This document shows positions 11,601 through 21,000 of a stretch of DNA of 64,000 nucleotides, piece after piece. The stretch spans positions 1,340,579-1,404,578 of the forward strand of contig CAJNDS010000557.1 of the NCBI GenBank assembly GCA_905221605.1. Reading direction: 5' to 3'. The notes under the pieces were generated by a model, which saw only the letters and a program-made list of their open reading frames with translations, was not told the origin of the DNA and did no database searches. Each line of letters begins with the position of its first letter. Position 1 is the stretch's first letter. This DNA comes from Symbiodinium natans (taxonomy: Eukaryota; Sar; Dinophyceae; Suessiales; Symbiodiniaceae). A program made the translations under genes and the position numbers.

Positions 11601-13850
11601 CACTGGCCCTGATCTCGGAGCTTCGGCGGATGGCGCCTGGCAGGCTGCTCGTGGGCGTGGAGTCGGGGGGTTCGTTTAGGAGTTGGGATGTAGGGAAACG
11701 GGTTCTGGTTGCACGGCTTGTAAGGTTTAGGCTTTAGGGCAAGAGCAGTGGGAATTGGGAATGTGGGGTACAGAGGTTCTAGTGGCTGAGGGTAAAGCTT
11801 TGGAGGCGTGTCTGCGGCGCACTTCGGAGTGTATCCGTCTACCGCTAACTCTTACACTGCCGGCCATTTGTGTAGATGAGAAGAGTGCAACCCTGAATCC
11901 AAGTAGCCGACGGAAGCACTGCTTAGTGGGTGGATTTTGGGGGGACCTTGTTATGACATGATGCAAATCTCCTACATCAGCAACAGCCCCCCCAACACAT
12001 CTACAGCACCTCATCTTCCCTTGCGGTTTTAATTCCCTAAGCCCTAAACCCTAATGTTGCACCCTCTTTAGTGTGGGGGGCCCCCCCCCCCCCCCCCCTG
12101 GACAGTCGAGGCGTGGATGGGAGCCTGATTACACGGCCCCCGGGGCTCATATGATTTTAATAGGGAGGAGTTTAGATAGGTTCAAAAGGGGCAGCGATGC
12201 CCGGTTATCTTTTTTAAAGGCGCGCCACGTGGAATTTTCTTACGGCGCCCGGACGATTTGTCTTTAAAGAGGGACTCCCAAACAGTCAGCATGTCCTGAA
12301 TAATTCGGCCAGTTTGTCTTTAAAGAGGGGGCCGATACTAAAGCGGGTGCAACATTAGACCCTAAACCCTAAACTCGGGTCCCTTTTTTGGTTCTTGGTT
12401 TCAGGGTGGCCGTACTCCAAAAGGGATACTAACTGTGGTCCCTGCCTGGAGCTCCTGGAGTGCGGTTTAGGGGAGGGTTTAGGGTTTAGGGTTTAGGGTT
12501 TAGGGTGTAGGGTTTAGGGTTTAGGGTTTAGGGTCACCCTCTCCTTTGATTGCAGTGAGCCGCTGCCCGTGCTGCTTGCAGCTGGCAACGCTTGCGCCAA
12601 GGCCGGGCGAGAGCCTCCTCAAAGAACCCTACAACTGGGATCGTAAACCCTAAACCCTAAACCCTAAACCCCTAAACCCTAAACCCTAAACCCTAAACCC
12701 TAAATACCCATACCACTAAAAATCCTCATGTGAAGATATACGGATCATGGCATATACCTCGATCTGTATGGGGATCATCAAGTCTCCAGGTTCCGGTGCT
12801 GAGTAGGTAATTAACCTTCTGTGTCTTCTTGCAGGCATTGTGGCATGCCCGGAGCAGATCACTAGGGTGTGTCCATACTTTTGCCCCGGCGAACCTCGAC
12901 CCGACTTGCAGTAAGTGATCCGAGTTAGATGTTTGGAGCCCACCATTTCTCTCTAAACCCTCAATCCTAAACCCTGAACCCTGAACCCTAAACCCTAAAC
13001 CCTAAACCCTAAACCCTACCGCGGGCCCTACAACCTCAAGCCCTGGAAGCCCTAAAGCTCTGAAGCCTCAGGTCGGATCGCCGGGTCCGAATCAAAACCC
13101 TTAGAACCCTCTTAGGGTTTAGGGTTTAGGGTTTAGGGTTTAGGGTTTAGGGTTTAGGGTTTCGGGTTCCCTCAACACCAAAGAACGCCTACGACCTTAA
13201 CGCCCTCAACCGCCAACCCTTTGTCCAATGCACCTAGAAAACCTAAACCCTAAACCCAAAACGTTTGTGAAAACCCTAAATCCTAAACCCGAAACCCTAA
13301 ACCCTAAAACCCTAAAACCTTACAACCCTACAACCCTACAACCCTAAAACCCTAAAACCCTAAAACCCTAAAACCCTAAAACCCTAAAACCCTAAAACCC
13401 TAAAACCCTAAAACCCTAAAACCCTAAAACCCTAAAACCCTAAAACCCTAAAACCCTAAACCCTAAACTCTATAATAAACCCTAAGCCCTTCAACATCGA
13501 GGCTGGTTCTGGGCGATTCGCGGCAGCGCTGCTCCAACAGGCGGGCCAGGGTTTAGGGTTCAGGGTTTAGGTTTTAGGGTTTAGGGTTTAGGGTTTAGGG
13601 TTTGGGGGGGGGGGGGGGGGAAACTGGGAAGCTGCCTCGCAACCCCTAAAACCCCAAGCCCTAAACCCTAAACTAACCCTAAACCCTAAACTAACCCTAA
13701 ACCCTAAACGAACCCTAAACCCTAAACCCCTCAACAAAAACAAACGTTAAACCCTAACGACCTGAAAGACCCAGACTGGCCGGCTGTTGCCGGGCCGGCC
13801 CTTGGCCGACCACAACGCTGCCATTGCTGGTGCCGGCCGCGCAAGGCCTT
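898..13850 (+). CDS. PPR-repeat protein gene, multi-exon (gene span, ends uncertain)
   Basis: About a dozen short GC-rich islands on the + strand each encode one piece of a plant/dinoflagellate-type pentatricopeptide repeat (helix A of the form N-A-x-I-S-A-C-x-R, then W-x-x-A-L-x-L-L, then G-x-x-P). Each is preceded by an AG and sits between telomere-like tracts. PPR proteins bind RNA, usually in plastids or mitochondria, through tandem 35-residue helical hairpins; the RNA target cannot be read from this sequence. No start codon, organelle presequence or stop codon was identified, and phase was not proved across all exons, so two genes, or a gene with decayed exons, are possible. The next gene in the same direction is the K+ channel at 14859. 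Confidence 0.65.
993..1036. repeat. TTTAGGG tract
   Basis: About six near-perfect TTTAGGG units at the 5' part of the intron after the first PPR exon. Confidence 0.9.
2018..2058. repeat. C-run joined to A-run
   Basis: Twenty-three C followed directly by AACA and a run of A. A similar C17/A9 junction lies at 2200-2231. See the homopolymer finding. Confidence 0.9.
2545..2659. repeat. CCCTAAA tract
   Basis: About 16 units, first CCCTCAAA then CCCTAAA, ending just before the PPR exon at 2687. Confidence 0.95.
2687..2753 (+). CDS. PPR exon
   Basis: Acceptor TTGCCCGCAG; the frame gives VAHNATISAVGRSQRLGW, a clear PPR helix A followed by the W of helix B. The CCCTAAA tract lies immediately upstream and TTTAGGG begins within about 60 bases downstream. 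Confidence 0.7.
2806..3002. repeat. Degenerate TTTAGGG tracts
   Basis: Two blocks of TTTAGGG with point variants, split by about 60 bases, follow the PPR exon. Confidence 0.85.
3913..3999. repeat. CCCTAAA tract
   Basis: About 12 units running directly into the acceptor CCCAG of the next PPR exon. Confidence 0.95.
4002..4083 (+). CDS. PPR exon (helix B and loop)
   Basis: Acceptor AAACCCAG; the frame gives WHLSLQLFDDMIARGLRPDK and then ISFGVL, a textbook PPR second helix, the G-x-x-P turn and the start of the next helix. A donor GTGTGC at about 4075 or a later GC is possible. Confidence 0.8.
4106..4248. repeat. TTTAGGG tract
   Basis: About 20 units, the last 10 perfect, starting about 25 bases after the PPR exon. 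Confidence 0.95.
5239..5520. repeat. 119-bp tandem repeat, 2.4 copies
   Basis: Units start at 5239, 5358 and 5475, each opening TTGTA/CAAAGAGGC and carrying CATGTTCGCAAAA and CATCAAACATCCTCCAGCAA. The third copy stops at about 5520. The open frame on the opposite strand is only this repeat read through. Confidence 0.9.
5547..5656. repeat. 110-bp polypyrimidine (poly-C) tract
   Basis: About 100 C broken by a few T. Reverse-strand frames here give poly-glycine and are not genes. Confidence 0.95.
6050..6117 (+). CDS. PPR exon (helix A)
   Basis: Acceptor CTTTCCCAG; the frame reads AVHPDAPILGSLISACERIL, with P-D-x-x-x-x-x-x-L-I-S-A-C-E typical of PPR. It is flanked by CCCTAAA (5945-6010) and TTTAGGG (from 6121). 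Confidence 0.75.
6121..6196. repeat. TTTAGGG tract
   Basis: Eleven nearly perfect units starting right after the PPR exon. Confidence 0.95.
6970..7045. repeat. CCCTAAA tract
   Basis: About 11 units upstream of the next PPR exon. Confidence 0.95.
7101..7172 (+). CDS. PPR exon (helix B)
   Basis: After CCCTAACAAG the frame reads ALHFLEQMQRADLQPSSADL, a PPR second helix with the Q-P turn. TTTAGGG follows at 7175. Confidence 0.7.
7174..7255. repeat. TTTAGGG tract
   Basis: About 11 units after the PPR exon. Confidence 0.95.
8574..8606. repeat. C33 homopolymer
   Basis: An uninterrupted C run just ahead of a CCCTAAA tract. Confidence 0.95.
8607..8755. repeat. CCCTAAA tract
   Basis: About 20 units ending just before the PPR exon at 8766. 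Confidence 0.95.
8766..8854 (+). CDS. PPR exon (helix B, turn, helix A start)
   Basis: The frame reads NPALALHRDLIHKKTVPHGI then TNSCSDEG. The donor GGTGAGG at 8855 is good. The acceptor is CGCAG at 8764-8765 or the AG at 8759-8760. Confidence 0.65.
8868..8988. repeat. TTTAGGG tract
   Basis: About 16 partly degenerate units immediately after the PPR exon. Confidence 0.95.
10369..10446 (+). CDS. PPR exon (helix B)
   Basis: After GATGTCAG the frame gives GRWEDALRLIETKGV, matching W-x-x-A-L-x-L-I of PPR helix B. It is flanked by CCCTAAA (10190-10350) and a short TTTAGGG. Confidence 0.65.
10701..10740. mobile_element. Truncated family-2 inverted-repeat element (left end only)
   Basis: TTGGAATGTTCCCCCTTTAC matches the left end of the family-2 element described at 29017. 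The right half is missing: sequence passes directly into a CCCTAAA tract at 10741. Confidence 0.55.
10782..10840 (+). CDS. Possible PPR exon
   Basis: The frame GAGVFAAEALSAWQ resembles the end of a PPR helix A plus W-Q. It has CCCTAAA directly upstream (to 10772) and TTTAGGG downstream. No strong repeat signature. Confidence 0.4.
10941..11035. repeat. TTTAGGGGG nine-mer array
   Basis: About ten nearly identical TTTAGGGGG units, a homogenised telomere-like variant with five G. Confidence 0.95.
11601..11655 (+). CDS. Possible PPR exon
   Basis: After AAGGCAG the frame reads DLGASADGAWQAA, resembling PPR helix A end plus W-Q-A-A. Flanked by CCCTAAA and TTTAGGG. Moderate support only. Confidence 0.4.
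12051..12358. mobile_element. Small inverted-repeat element (family 3)
   Basis: Terminal inverted repeats of 22 bp (CTAATGTTGCACCC at the left end; its complement at the right, 12337-12358) differ at one position. The flanks share ACC (12048-12050 and 12359-12361). Length is 308 bp with no transposase. A direct repeat TTTGTCTTTAAAGAGGG occurs twice inside (about 12256 and 12312). It is a non-autonomous DNA transposon in an intron; the superfamily is not clear. Confidence 0.7.
12470..12535. repeat. TTTAGGG tract
   Basis: Nine units, one a TGTAGGG variant. Confidence 0.95.
12556..12618 (+). CDS. Possible PPR exon
   Basis: Acceptor TTTGATTGCAG; the frame gives LLAAGNACAKAGRE, PPR-like. Unusually, TTTAGGG precedes it and CCCTAAA follows, the reverse of the general rule in this window, so it may not be a real exon. 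Confidence 0.35.
13340..13460. repeat. CCCTAAAA eight-mer array
   Basis: About 15 identical eight-base units, distinct from the seven-base tracts around it. Confidence 0.95.
13503..13549 (+). CDS. Possible PPR exon
   Basis: The frame AGSGRFAAALLQQAG fits the A-A-L-L part of PPR helix B. It lies between CCCTAAA and TTTAGGG tracts. Confidence 0.35.
13775..13850 (+). CDS. PPR exon (helix A)
   Basis: After GACCCAG the frame gives PLADHNAAIAGAGRAR, a clear PPR helix A. CCCTAAA upstream; a TTCTTAGGG variant array starts right after it. Last PPR exon recognised before the K+ channel. Confidence 0.65.
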
Positions 13851-13854
13851 CTGG

Positions 13855-13950
13855 GTTCTTAGGGTTCTTAGGGTTCTTAGGCTTCTTAGGCTTCTTAGGC
13901 TTCTTAGGGTTCTTAGGGTTCTTGGGATTCTTGGGGTTCTTAGGGTTCTT
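13855..13950. repeat. TTCTTAGGG nine-mer array
   Basis: About ten units of TTCTTAGGG/TTCTTAGGC, another homogenised telomere-like variant. Confidence 0.9.
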
Positions 13951-14858
13951 AACGGTTTAGGGTGTTTGTTTAAGGGTTCTGTTCCAGGGCCTTTCTAATA
14001 CATGGGGTTTATTAAGGGTTTGTTTCGAGCCTTTTGTTATCGAGGTATGTTTGTTAAAAGCTTCTTGTTCCTTGCGTCTGGGCGGGTTGATGGCTTCCGG
14101 GTTTTTTGGGCTTCTTAAGAGAGCCGCCTGGGATGCTCGTCGGCTGTGGAATGTAGAGGGTTAAGGGCGAAGGTATGGTTCAGGGCTTATAAGGGTTCAG
14201 AGGGTTTTAGGCAGAGGGATGTTTTCGGGCGAACGTACGTTTGACATGTGCAGAGTTTACGGGGCTTCGAAGTTTCGAGCTGGAATCGCCTCAAAGCGCT
14301 AGTTCAGAGCATTCAGCAACAGAAAGCTGTTCATCAAGCCCCAAAAGGGTGGAATAGAATCTCCATCATAGTTCTGCCATCCACATGAGTCCGTTTTGGG
14401 CGCTAGCAGCCGTTTCCGCCAGATTCATATCTAGATCAGCCCCGCATATGATTTTGGCATCCTGTGTCGTTGCAGAGCCGTTCAAGAGAGAATGTTCGTC
14501 CTGGATGCTATGCCTCCCATAAGCCTGGGTCCTAAACCCCTCACCATTTCAAGCCTTACAGAACCAGCTCTCTGCCTCTTGGATTCGCAGCCAGCCTCCT
14601 ACACAAGCCCACGCAGCCACCTGCAGATGAGCAGCCTTCCTAGACTGGTTCGGCTACGTGTACACAAGGGCCGATCCCCACTTTAAGGCACTGTAAGGAC
14701 ACAAGGGCTGACTTCAGAACATCTTGTTCTGGAATATGTTGCGAGAGTTTGCAGTTCAAACCTGGCACACCTATCTCTAAAACCTAAAACCTAAACCCTA
14801 GATCCTAAACTCTAAACCTCTATGCCTAAACCCTATAAACCCTAAATTCCGGAGAGCC
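13951..14858. other. Intergenic stretch between PPR gene and K+ channel
   Basis: Mostly unique sequence with few telomere-like units. An open frame at 14492-14686 matches nothing I recognise. Probably holds the PPR gene's 3' end and the start of the channel transcript. Confidence 0.4.
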
Positions 14859-14951
14859 ATGACCGATAGCCCAACGCAAGAGTTCATGCCGGAGCACAGC
14901 CCGGGCAGCTCGTATCAGCACGAGGGCGAGGACGCGCGCAGCTCCCTCAAG
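14859..14951 (+). CDS. K+ channel exon 1 (start codon)
   Basis: ATG just after an AG (GGAGAGCC-ATG). Encodes a hydrophilic N-terminus opening MTDSPTQEFMPEHSP. Ends at a GC donor (AAG|GCCGCA). CCCTAAA lies upstream and TTTAGGG starts right after. Confidence 0.65.
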
Positions 14952-17900
14952 GCCGCAGGGTTTAGGGCTAGGGTTTAGGGCTTGGACCATCATTCCGTGC
15001 TTGTTGGGGTGTTAAGGTGTCCGGGTGTTTGGGCTTTAGGGTTTAGTTTAGGGTTTAGGGTGTTAGGGTGTCGGGATGCTAGGTTTTAGGATTTAGGGTT
15101 AGGGCTCGGGTTTAGGGATTCAGGACCCCGAACTCCAGCTCCATCAGTAAACAAATACTGGATCAAATCTTGATGGCACAAGAGAAAACTGAACCTCTAA
15201 CTCCCCTGCGCCTCGAATTCTGAACCCTACAAGCCCCTCTATGCCTAAACCCTAAACCCTAAACTGCCGTAAACCGTAGGAGGCCTATTCTGAGGTGAGG
15301 GTGCGTGAGAAGCCCCTGTCCAAGCGGATGTCCCAGATTCAACTCTCTGTCGGTTCGTGGAAACACCAGAGCTCCTAGACCCCATGTAGGGTTTAGGGTT
15401 TAGGGTTTAGGGTTTAGGGTTTAGGGTTTAGGGTTTAGGGTTTAGGGTTGAGGGTTGAGGGTTTAGGGTTTAGCCCTACAAGGCCCCCTGAACCTCGAGT
15501 CTAGCCCTAAACCCTAAACCCTAGCCCTAAACCCTAGCCCTAATTCTAAACCCGAAACCCTAACACCCGAACGGAATGATGGTCCAAGCCAGGCTTTCGT
15601 GGACGACCCACGGTCGTCAACAGCCGGGGCGGTGTTTCAGGCAAGCCTCCTCTTCCTGATCATTGCCTCATGCCGCCCAGACGCATTAGGGTTTAGGGTT
15701 TAGGGTTTAGGGTTTAGGGTTTAGGGTTTAGGGTTTAGGGTTTAGGGTTTAGGGTTTAGGGTTTAGGGTTTAGGGTCGTTACCTGTTGTTCGGGTTTTGG
15801 GAATCTGACCTCTATAGAACCAAAACCCCATAAAAAGATATGAAGCCTATACAAACGCCCTATAGTTCACAAACATCCTTTCGATTATCCTGAAAACCCT
15901 ATAACCTCTCAACCCCAAACAAATGCAACGGGCTCCCGGTGAGCTTTCCAGATGGTGCGCCTCATTGAGGGGTTTAAGTTTTGGGGGTTCTTGGGGGTGA
16001 CTTCGGGCTTCTTTATTTTAGGGCTGTAGGGTGTAGCGTTAGCTCTTTTTGGGTTTTGGGTTCCTGCATCTTTCTGGCTCTCAAACCACGGCCCTTGACT
16101 CAGTTGTAGGGAAACCCTCCCCGGTAAACGGCCTGAACAGGCCGTATGTCCAGGACAGTTGGCGTGCGTGTATGTATGCGGCTTAAGTACAGCGAACCTC
16201 TATCTCCCCCCTCTATACTACCCGCCCCCTCTAGGTTCCCCCCTTAACTAAACCCTAAATCCTAAACCCTAAACTAGTAGGGGAGCCCAAAATAGGACAT
16301 ATCAGGCACGGCGGTGATCGTGGAGACCCTTCCCGAGTTCCGTGACTGGAAGTTCCTCTGGCTGGAAGCAATCGCGCCTCTTCGTGCATTGTTTACCGAG
16401 ATGTCATGTTCCCAAACCGCGGTTTAGGGTTTGGGGTCTAGGGTTAGGCGTTCAAGGCCATCAAGAAGTCTCAAGAAAGCACTTGACCCTAAGTTTACAC
16501 AGCCCCGAAGCACGAAACCCATCAACTATGGTTCCCTGATAGTGCTTTAGGGTTCAGGATTTTGGATTAGGGTAGAACTGTTTACCTGTGAATCCTGCAA
16601 GAGGTCTCTATGATCGAAAGGAAGCTCGAATAGTTGTGCAGGGCCGGGCTTATGCCTTAAACCCAAAACCATGCAGTGCTTAAGTTGTTTGGACAGGGCT
16701 TTATGCCGACGAGCAGATGCCCTCAACCCTAAACCCTGAACCCTGGGCCCCCAACCCTAAGCCCTAAACCCTAAACCCGAAACCTAGGGGTACTTAGGGT
16801 TGTGACTTCTGAGCGATCAGGTGACCGTGATATTCACAATCGAGTTGGTGTTGCGCCTCTGCGTGGCAGAGTCGCGCCCTGGCCTGGTCTAGGGTTTCGG
16901 GTCTCGGGGTTTCGGGTTCAGGGTTTAGGGTTTACGGTTTAGGGTTTAGGGTATAGGAATCAAAACCAGGGTTCAGGGGCTTAGGGTTTAGGGAACCAGG
17001 GTTTAGGGAGCCAGGGTTCGGGCTTTAGGATTTAGGGGTGCCCAGGCCCTAAGCCTTAAACCACAGCTTCAGGGCTTCAGAATTTTCGGGGAAAGGGTTT
17101 AGGCTTTAGGTGTGGGGTTTAGGGTTTAGGGCTTAGGGCTTAGGGCTTAGGGCTTAGGGCTTAGGGCTTAGGGCTTAGGGCTTAGGGCTTAGGGTTGAGT
17201 AGGGTTCAGGGTTTCGGGTTAAGGACCATATCCGACTCACAGTTACAAGCCGAAAGCGTGCCAAAGGCTGCTCGGCTTCTTCAGCAACGGCTTCAACCTC
17301 GTGGACATCGTGGCAGTGCTTCCAGGCTCCTGATCGCCACAACCCAGCGAACCCTAAATTTAGGAGCCTCCGGCTCAGGCCCAAGAGGCCCTAAACCTCT
17401 CAATGCCCAAAGCTACCCGAAGCCCGGGGGCAAGTGTCTTGGCCTAGGTTGGGGGCGGGGGGTGGGGGGAGGCGGAGGGTTCCCTCCCCCAAAACCATCC
17501 AACACGCCGCCAGGGTCGGCGGACCCTGAGCCCTAAACCCCAAACCCTGAACCCTGAACCTGGAACCCTGAACCCTAAACCCTAAGCCCTAAACCGAAGC
17601 CCAAGAACCCTGGAGCGAAGGGTACTTCCAGTTCTTCTCCTGGGCCGACACCCACTCCCTGCACGCGGTCCTCACGCTCCGGCTGCTGCGGATCATGTGG
17701 TTCATCCGCATTCTCAGGCCGGGGACTCAGGCTCTACAGCGGCTTTCTAGGGTTTAGGGTTTAGGGCTTCGGGATCTCTTCGTCGCAAATCCGATTCTCA
17801 GGAATCATAAGAGGTTCCAAGTGTCCTCAAGATCCAACCCCTCCAAACCCTCTAAGCCTCTAAGGATCCTCTCAGCACCCTCCACCCAGGAAGCTCCAGA

Positions 17901-18038
17901 TTAAGTTGCAACATGCTGCTCCTGAACCCTAAACCCCTAAACCCCAAGACCCTAAACCCTAAACCCCCTAAAATCCTAAAACCGAAAATGCCCTAAGCCC
18001 TCAAAACTCGAACCCTAGCTGTGCCACCTGCCTTTTTT

Positions 18039-18069
<31 letters not shown>

Positions 18070-21000
18070 GGGCAGGCTCTTCAAGTGCGCGCGCCATTTC
18101 CCTTTCTTGTCCTTCTCCATCGCCGTGCCTGGGCTGCTATGGCAAGGATGGGGTGTTCGAGTTTAGGTTTCGTGTCTAGGGGTTTGGGGTTTTGGGTGGT
18201 AGTGATAATCTGATTACAAGGGCATCATTCGGAGAAGTTCATCATCATTGGGTATCTTTCCAGGTTTGCAAGGCAACCCAACACTACTCCAAAAAGCCCT
18301 GAACCCCTTCCCAGATCAGCCCAAGTTGTTGGGTTTCGGGTTCAGGGTCTCTAGTGTCTAGGGTCTGGGGTTTAGGGTTTAGTGTTTAGGGTGTGGGTTT
18401 AGGGTTTAGGGCTTAGGCAACGGTCTTAGTCTGAGGTCCTCTACCAAGTGCTCACCTCCAGTGCGCTGCTCATCCTTGCCGTGGTTGGCTTCCTCATGGC
18501 CGCCGGGCTTAGGTGTTTAGGGTTTAGGGTTTAGGCTTTAGGTGGGGGCCTGGCATCTACAAGGTTTTTGTCAGCTCTATAGTGCATCAGCAGCTCAAGA
18601 TATGGGTTTCCGAAATTCGGGACCTTATTGGGGTCCTGATAGAAAGGAATCCTGCTGTTTGGGGGTCTATATCAAGAGTCCCTCCTTTTCGCAAACCCCC
18701 AACATGGTCAATTCCATAACAAATCAGGGCTTTTGTGCGCGGAGTTCGGCTTCCCCCTTCAACACGACGCCCTACTAAAGGACGCCGAGTAGTACCTTTG
18801 CTTTCGTCTATATTACGGGTTCAGGGTTTTGGAGTTTAGGGGTTGGTTTTTGGTCTCTCTTGCTTGTTTTCTTTTGTTTTTGTTTGATGGTATAGGTTTT
18901 TTACGTTTAGGGCTCAGGGTGATTTGGGGCTGCAGATGATTCAGGTCTTCAAGTCGGGGAATCCATACAACCGTAAAGAAACACCCACCCACCCAAATGC
19001 CCTAAAACTTGCAAGCCTAAATCCCAAATTACACCCTGAAAGCCCCTTGGATCCTAAACCCCATAAACCCACAAGCCCGAAGCCCCAAACCCTGTAACCC
19101 CTCAACCCTTAAACCACTAAACCCTTGACGCAATGGGTACCCCTACACCCTATAGACACGTAAACCCTTCTGAAGATCTTAAATTCTTGAGTCCCATGGC
19201 TTGGGATTTTCCTTCCTTCTACTAACAGTCCTCAGTTGGGAACATAAGCGGGGGTACTACAATCCCGATTAAGGACTGTTAGCATAACGGGGGACGCCCC
19301 AACCTTAAGGCCTTCAACTCTTGAACCCTAAACCCTAAACCCTTAAATTCTGAAACCCATATGGGTGGTTGTCAACATTCTGGTCCCTTCTTGGATCCCT
19401 AGAAACGTACCTAATCAATGAAGTAGTAGTATCCGAGAACACCCACATGAATTTTGGCAACCACCCGTATGACTTTCATTAGGTCGTGTCCGCAAGCCTC
19501 CTCTACCTGGTGGAGTCGGATCGATGTGAGGAGCAGGGATAGGGGTTTCGGGTTTAGGGTTTAGGGTTTAGGGTTTAGGGTTTAGGGTTTGAGTTTCACA
19601 TCAGGGTGTTGGGTTTAGGGACTCAGGGGAACCCATGAGCCTCCCGAAACTCCCCTCAGGCCCTGGGCTTCGACTCAGCTCAGCCCCTGAAGCTTAAAGC
19701 CCTTGAAGAGTCCCCTGTTATGTGCCCGAGGGACTCCCACTGGAAGAAGGGTTTAGGGTTACATGGTAGTAACCCAAAACCCCTAAGCACCCTACACGCC
19801 CTAAAGTGAAGCCAGACCGCCACACCCCAAAGTTTTAGGGTTTCGGGTTTAGGGCTTAGGGCTTAGGTGCAAAATTGTACCGCCTAATCTAGGTCATGCA
19901 GTTGTATAGTGTACAGTGTATATATGCCGATGCATCTAACTCTCAAGATTCCCAGTTGAGCGTAGAAAAGAGATTTTCATGGTAGCGTGGAGCCATAGCG
20001 AAAAGGGGCACACAAGGAAAGTCACTGGGAAAGGAGGAAAGGGCAGGAGTACAAAGCCCCGGAAGAAGGGCGTCAGGAGCGCTGAGGCGCTGGAACGGCG
20101 CAAGGGCCGCAAAGTGTGGGCTGCTGACAAAGGGCTACCAGGTTCGCGTAGGCTGGACCAGACACCAGCTGAACCTGAGGGTCCGCCGCCGTGGAAGCGG
20201 CAGTGCGTGCCAGGCACACCGCCTGAAGCCTTCGACGTGAACTACGTGAAACCCCCTCAAACACCCCCGGAGGGTAGAACTATAGAGGGGACCTCTCCGG
20301 GAACACCGGAAGAAGCGTTCAAGGATCAGGGGTTGGAGCAGCCGAAGACGCCAAGCATTGTCCTTACGCCTGAGGAGGAACCTTCAAGTGATAGCTCCTT
20401 GCTGTCGGTGGTGCCAAGGGACAGGGCCGAGCCGAAAGCGAGGTCAAGAAGCCGGTCTAGGTCGAGCTGCAGCTCGGCTCCCCGTGAAGGGGAAGAGTCG
20501 GTGCCATCCGCACCATCGGTGCCTGTGAGAAGAGAGGCTAGGGTAGCAGCTATCTTGGCAGCAGGTGCGGCGGAGGCTCGCGCGAAGGCAAAGGCCAGAG
20601 CGGCAGGTACAGCTATCTATCGCCGCCGCAACCGTGGGTTGGTGATTGTTCCTGAGCCTGCAGTGCAACCAGAGGCGGCAGTACCTACCATCGCCGCGCT
20701 TGAGGCAGCGCCCAAAGCAGAGCCCAAGTCGAAAGGTAAGCAAAAGGGAAAAGGCCGAGGCTTGGGTGTTTGGACCGCTGCAGAGGAGGACCGGCGGGTG
20801 CGAGAAGGGTGGACACACAAGGCGTCCTTGGACACGCGACTCCAGCACCTGGCGTTGAGGCAGTACTGGGCTGGAATAGACGCCGGTAAGCCTGAGACCC
20901 GGAAGGGAGGAGCACCCTTGACCCCAACAACGAACTACCAGATTCGAAGGTTGGCGTTTGGCTGGATCACCAAGGTAACCGCGGGATCTGTTGGGTTGTC

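Noticed and set aside
753-13955. Regular short repeats as a CRISPR-like array
   Set aside because: Units are contiguous with no spacers and occur in eukaryotic intron-rich DNA.
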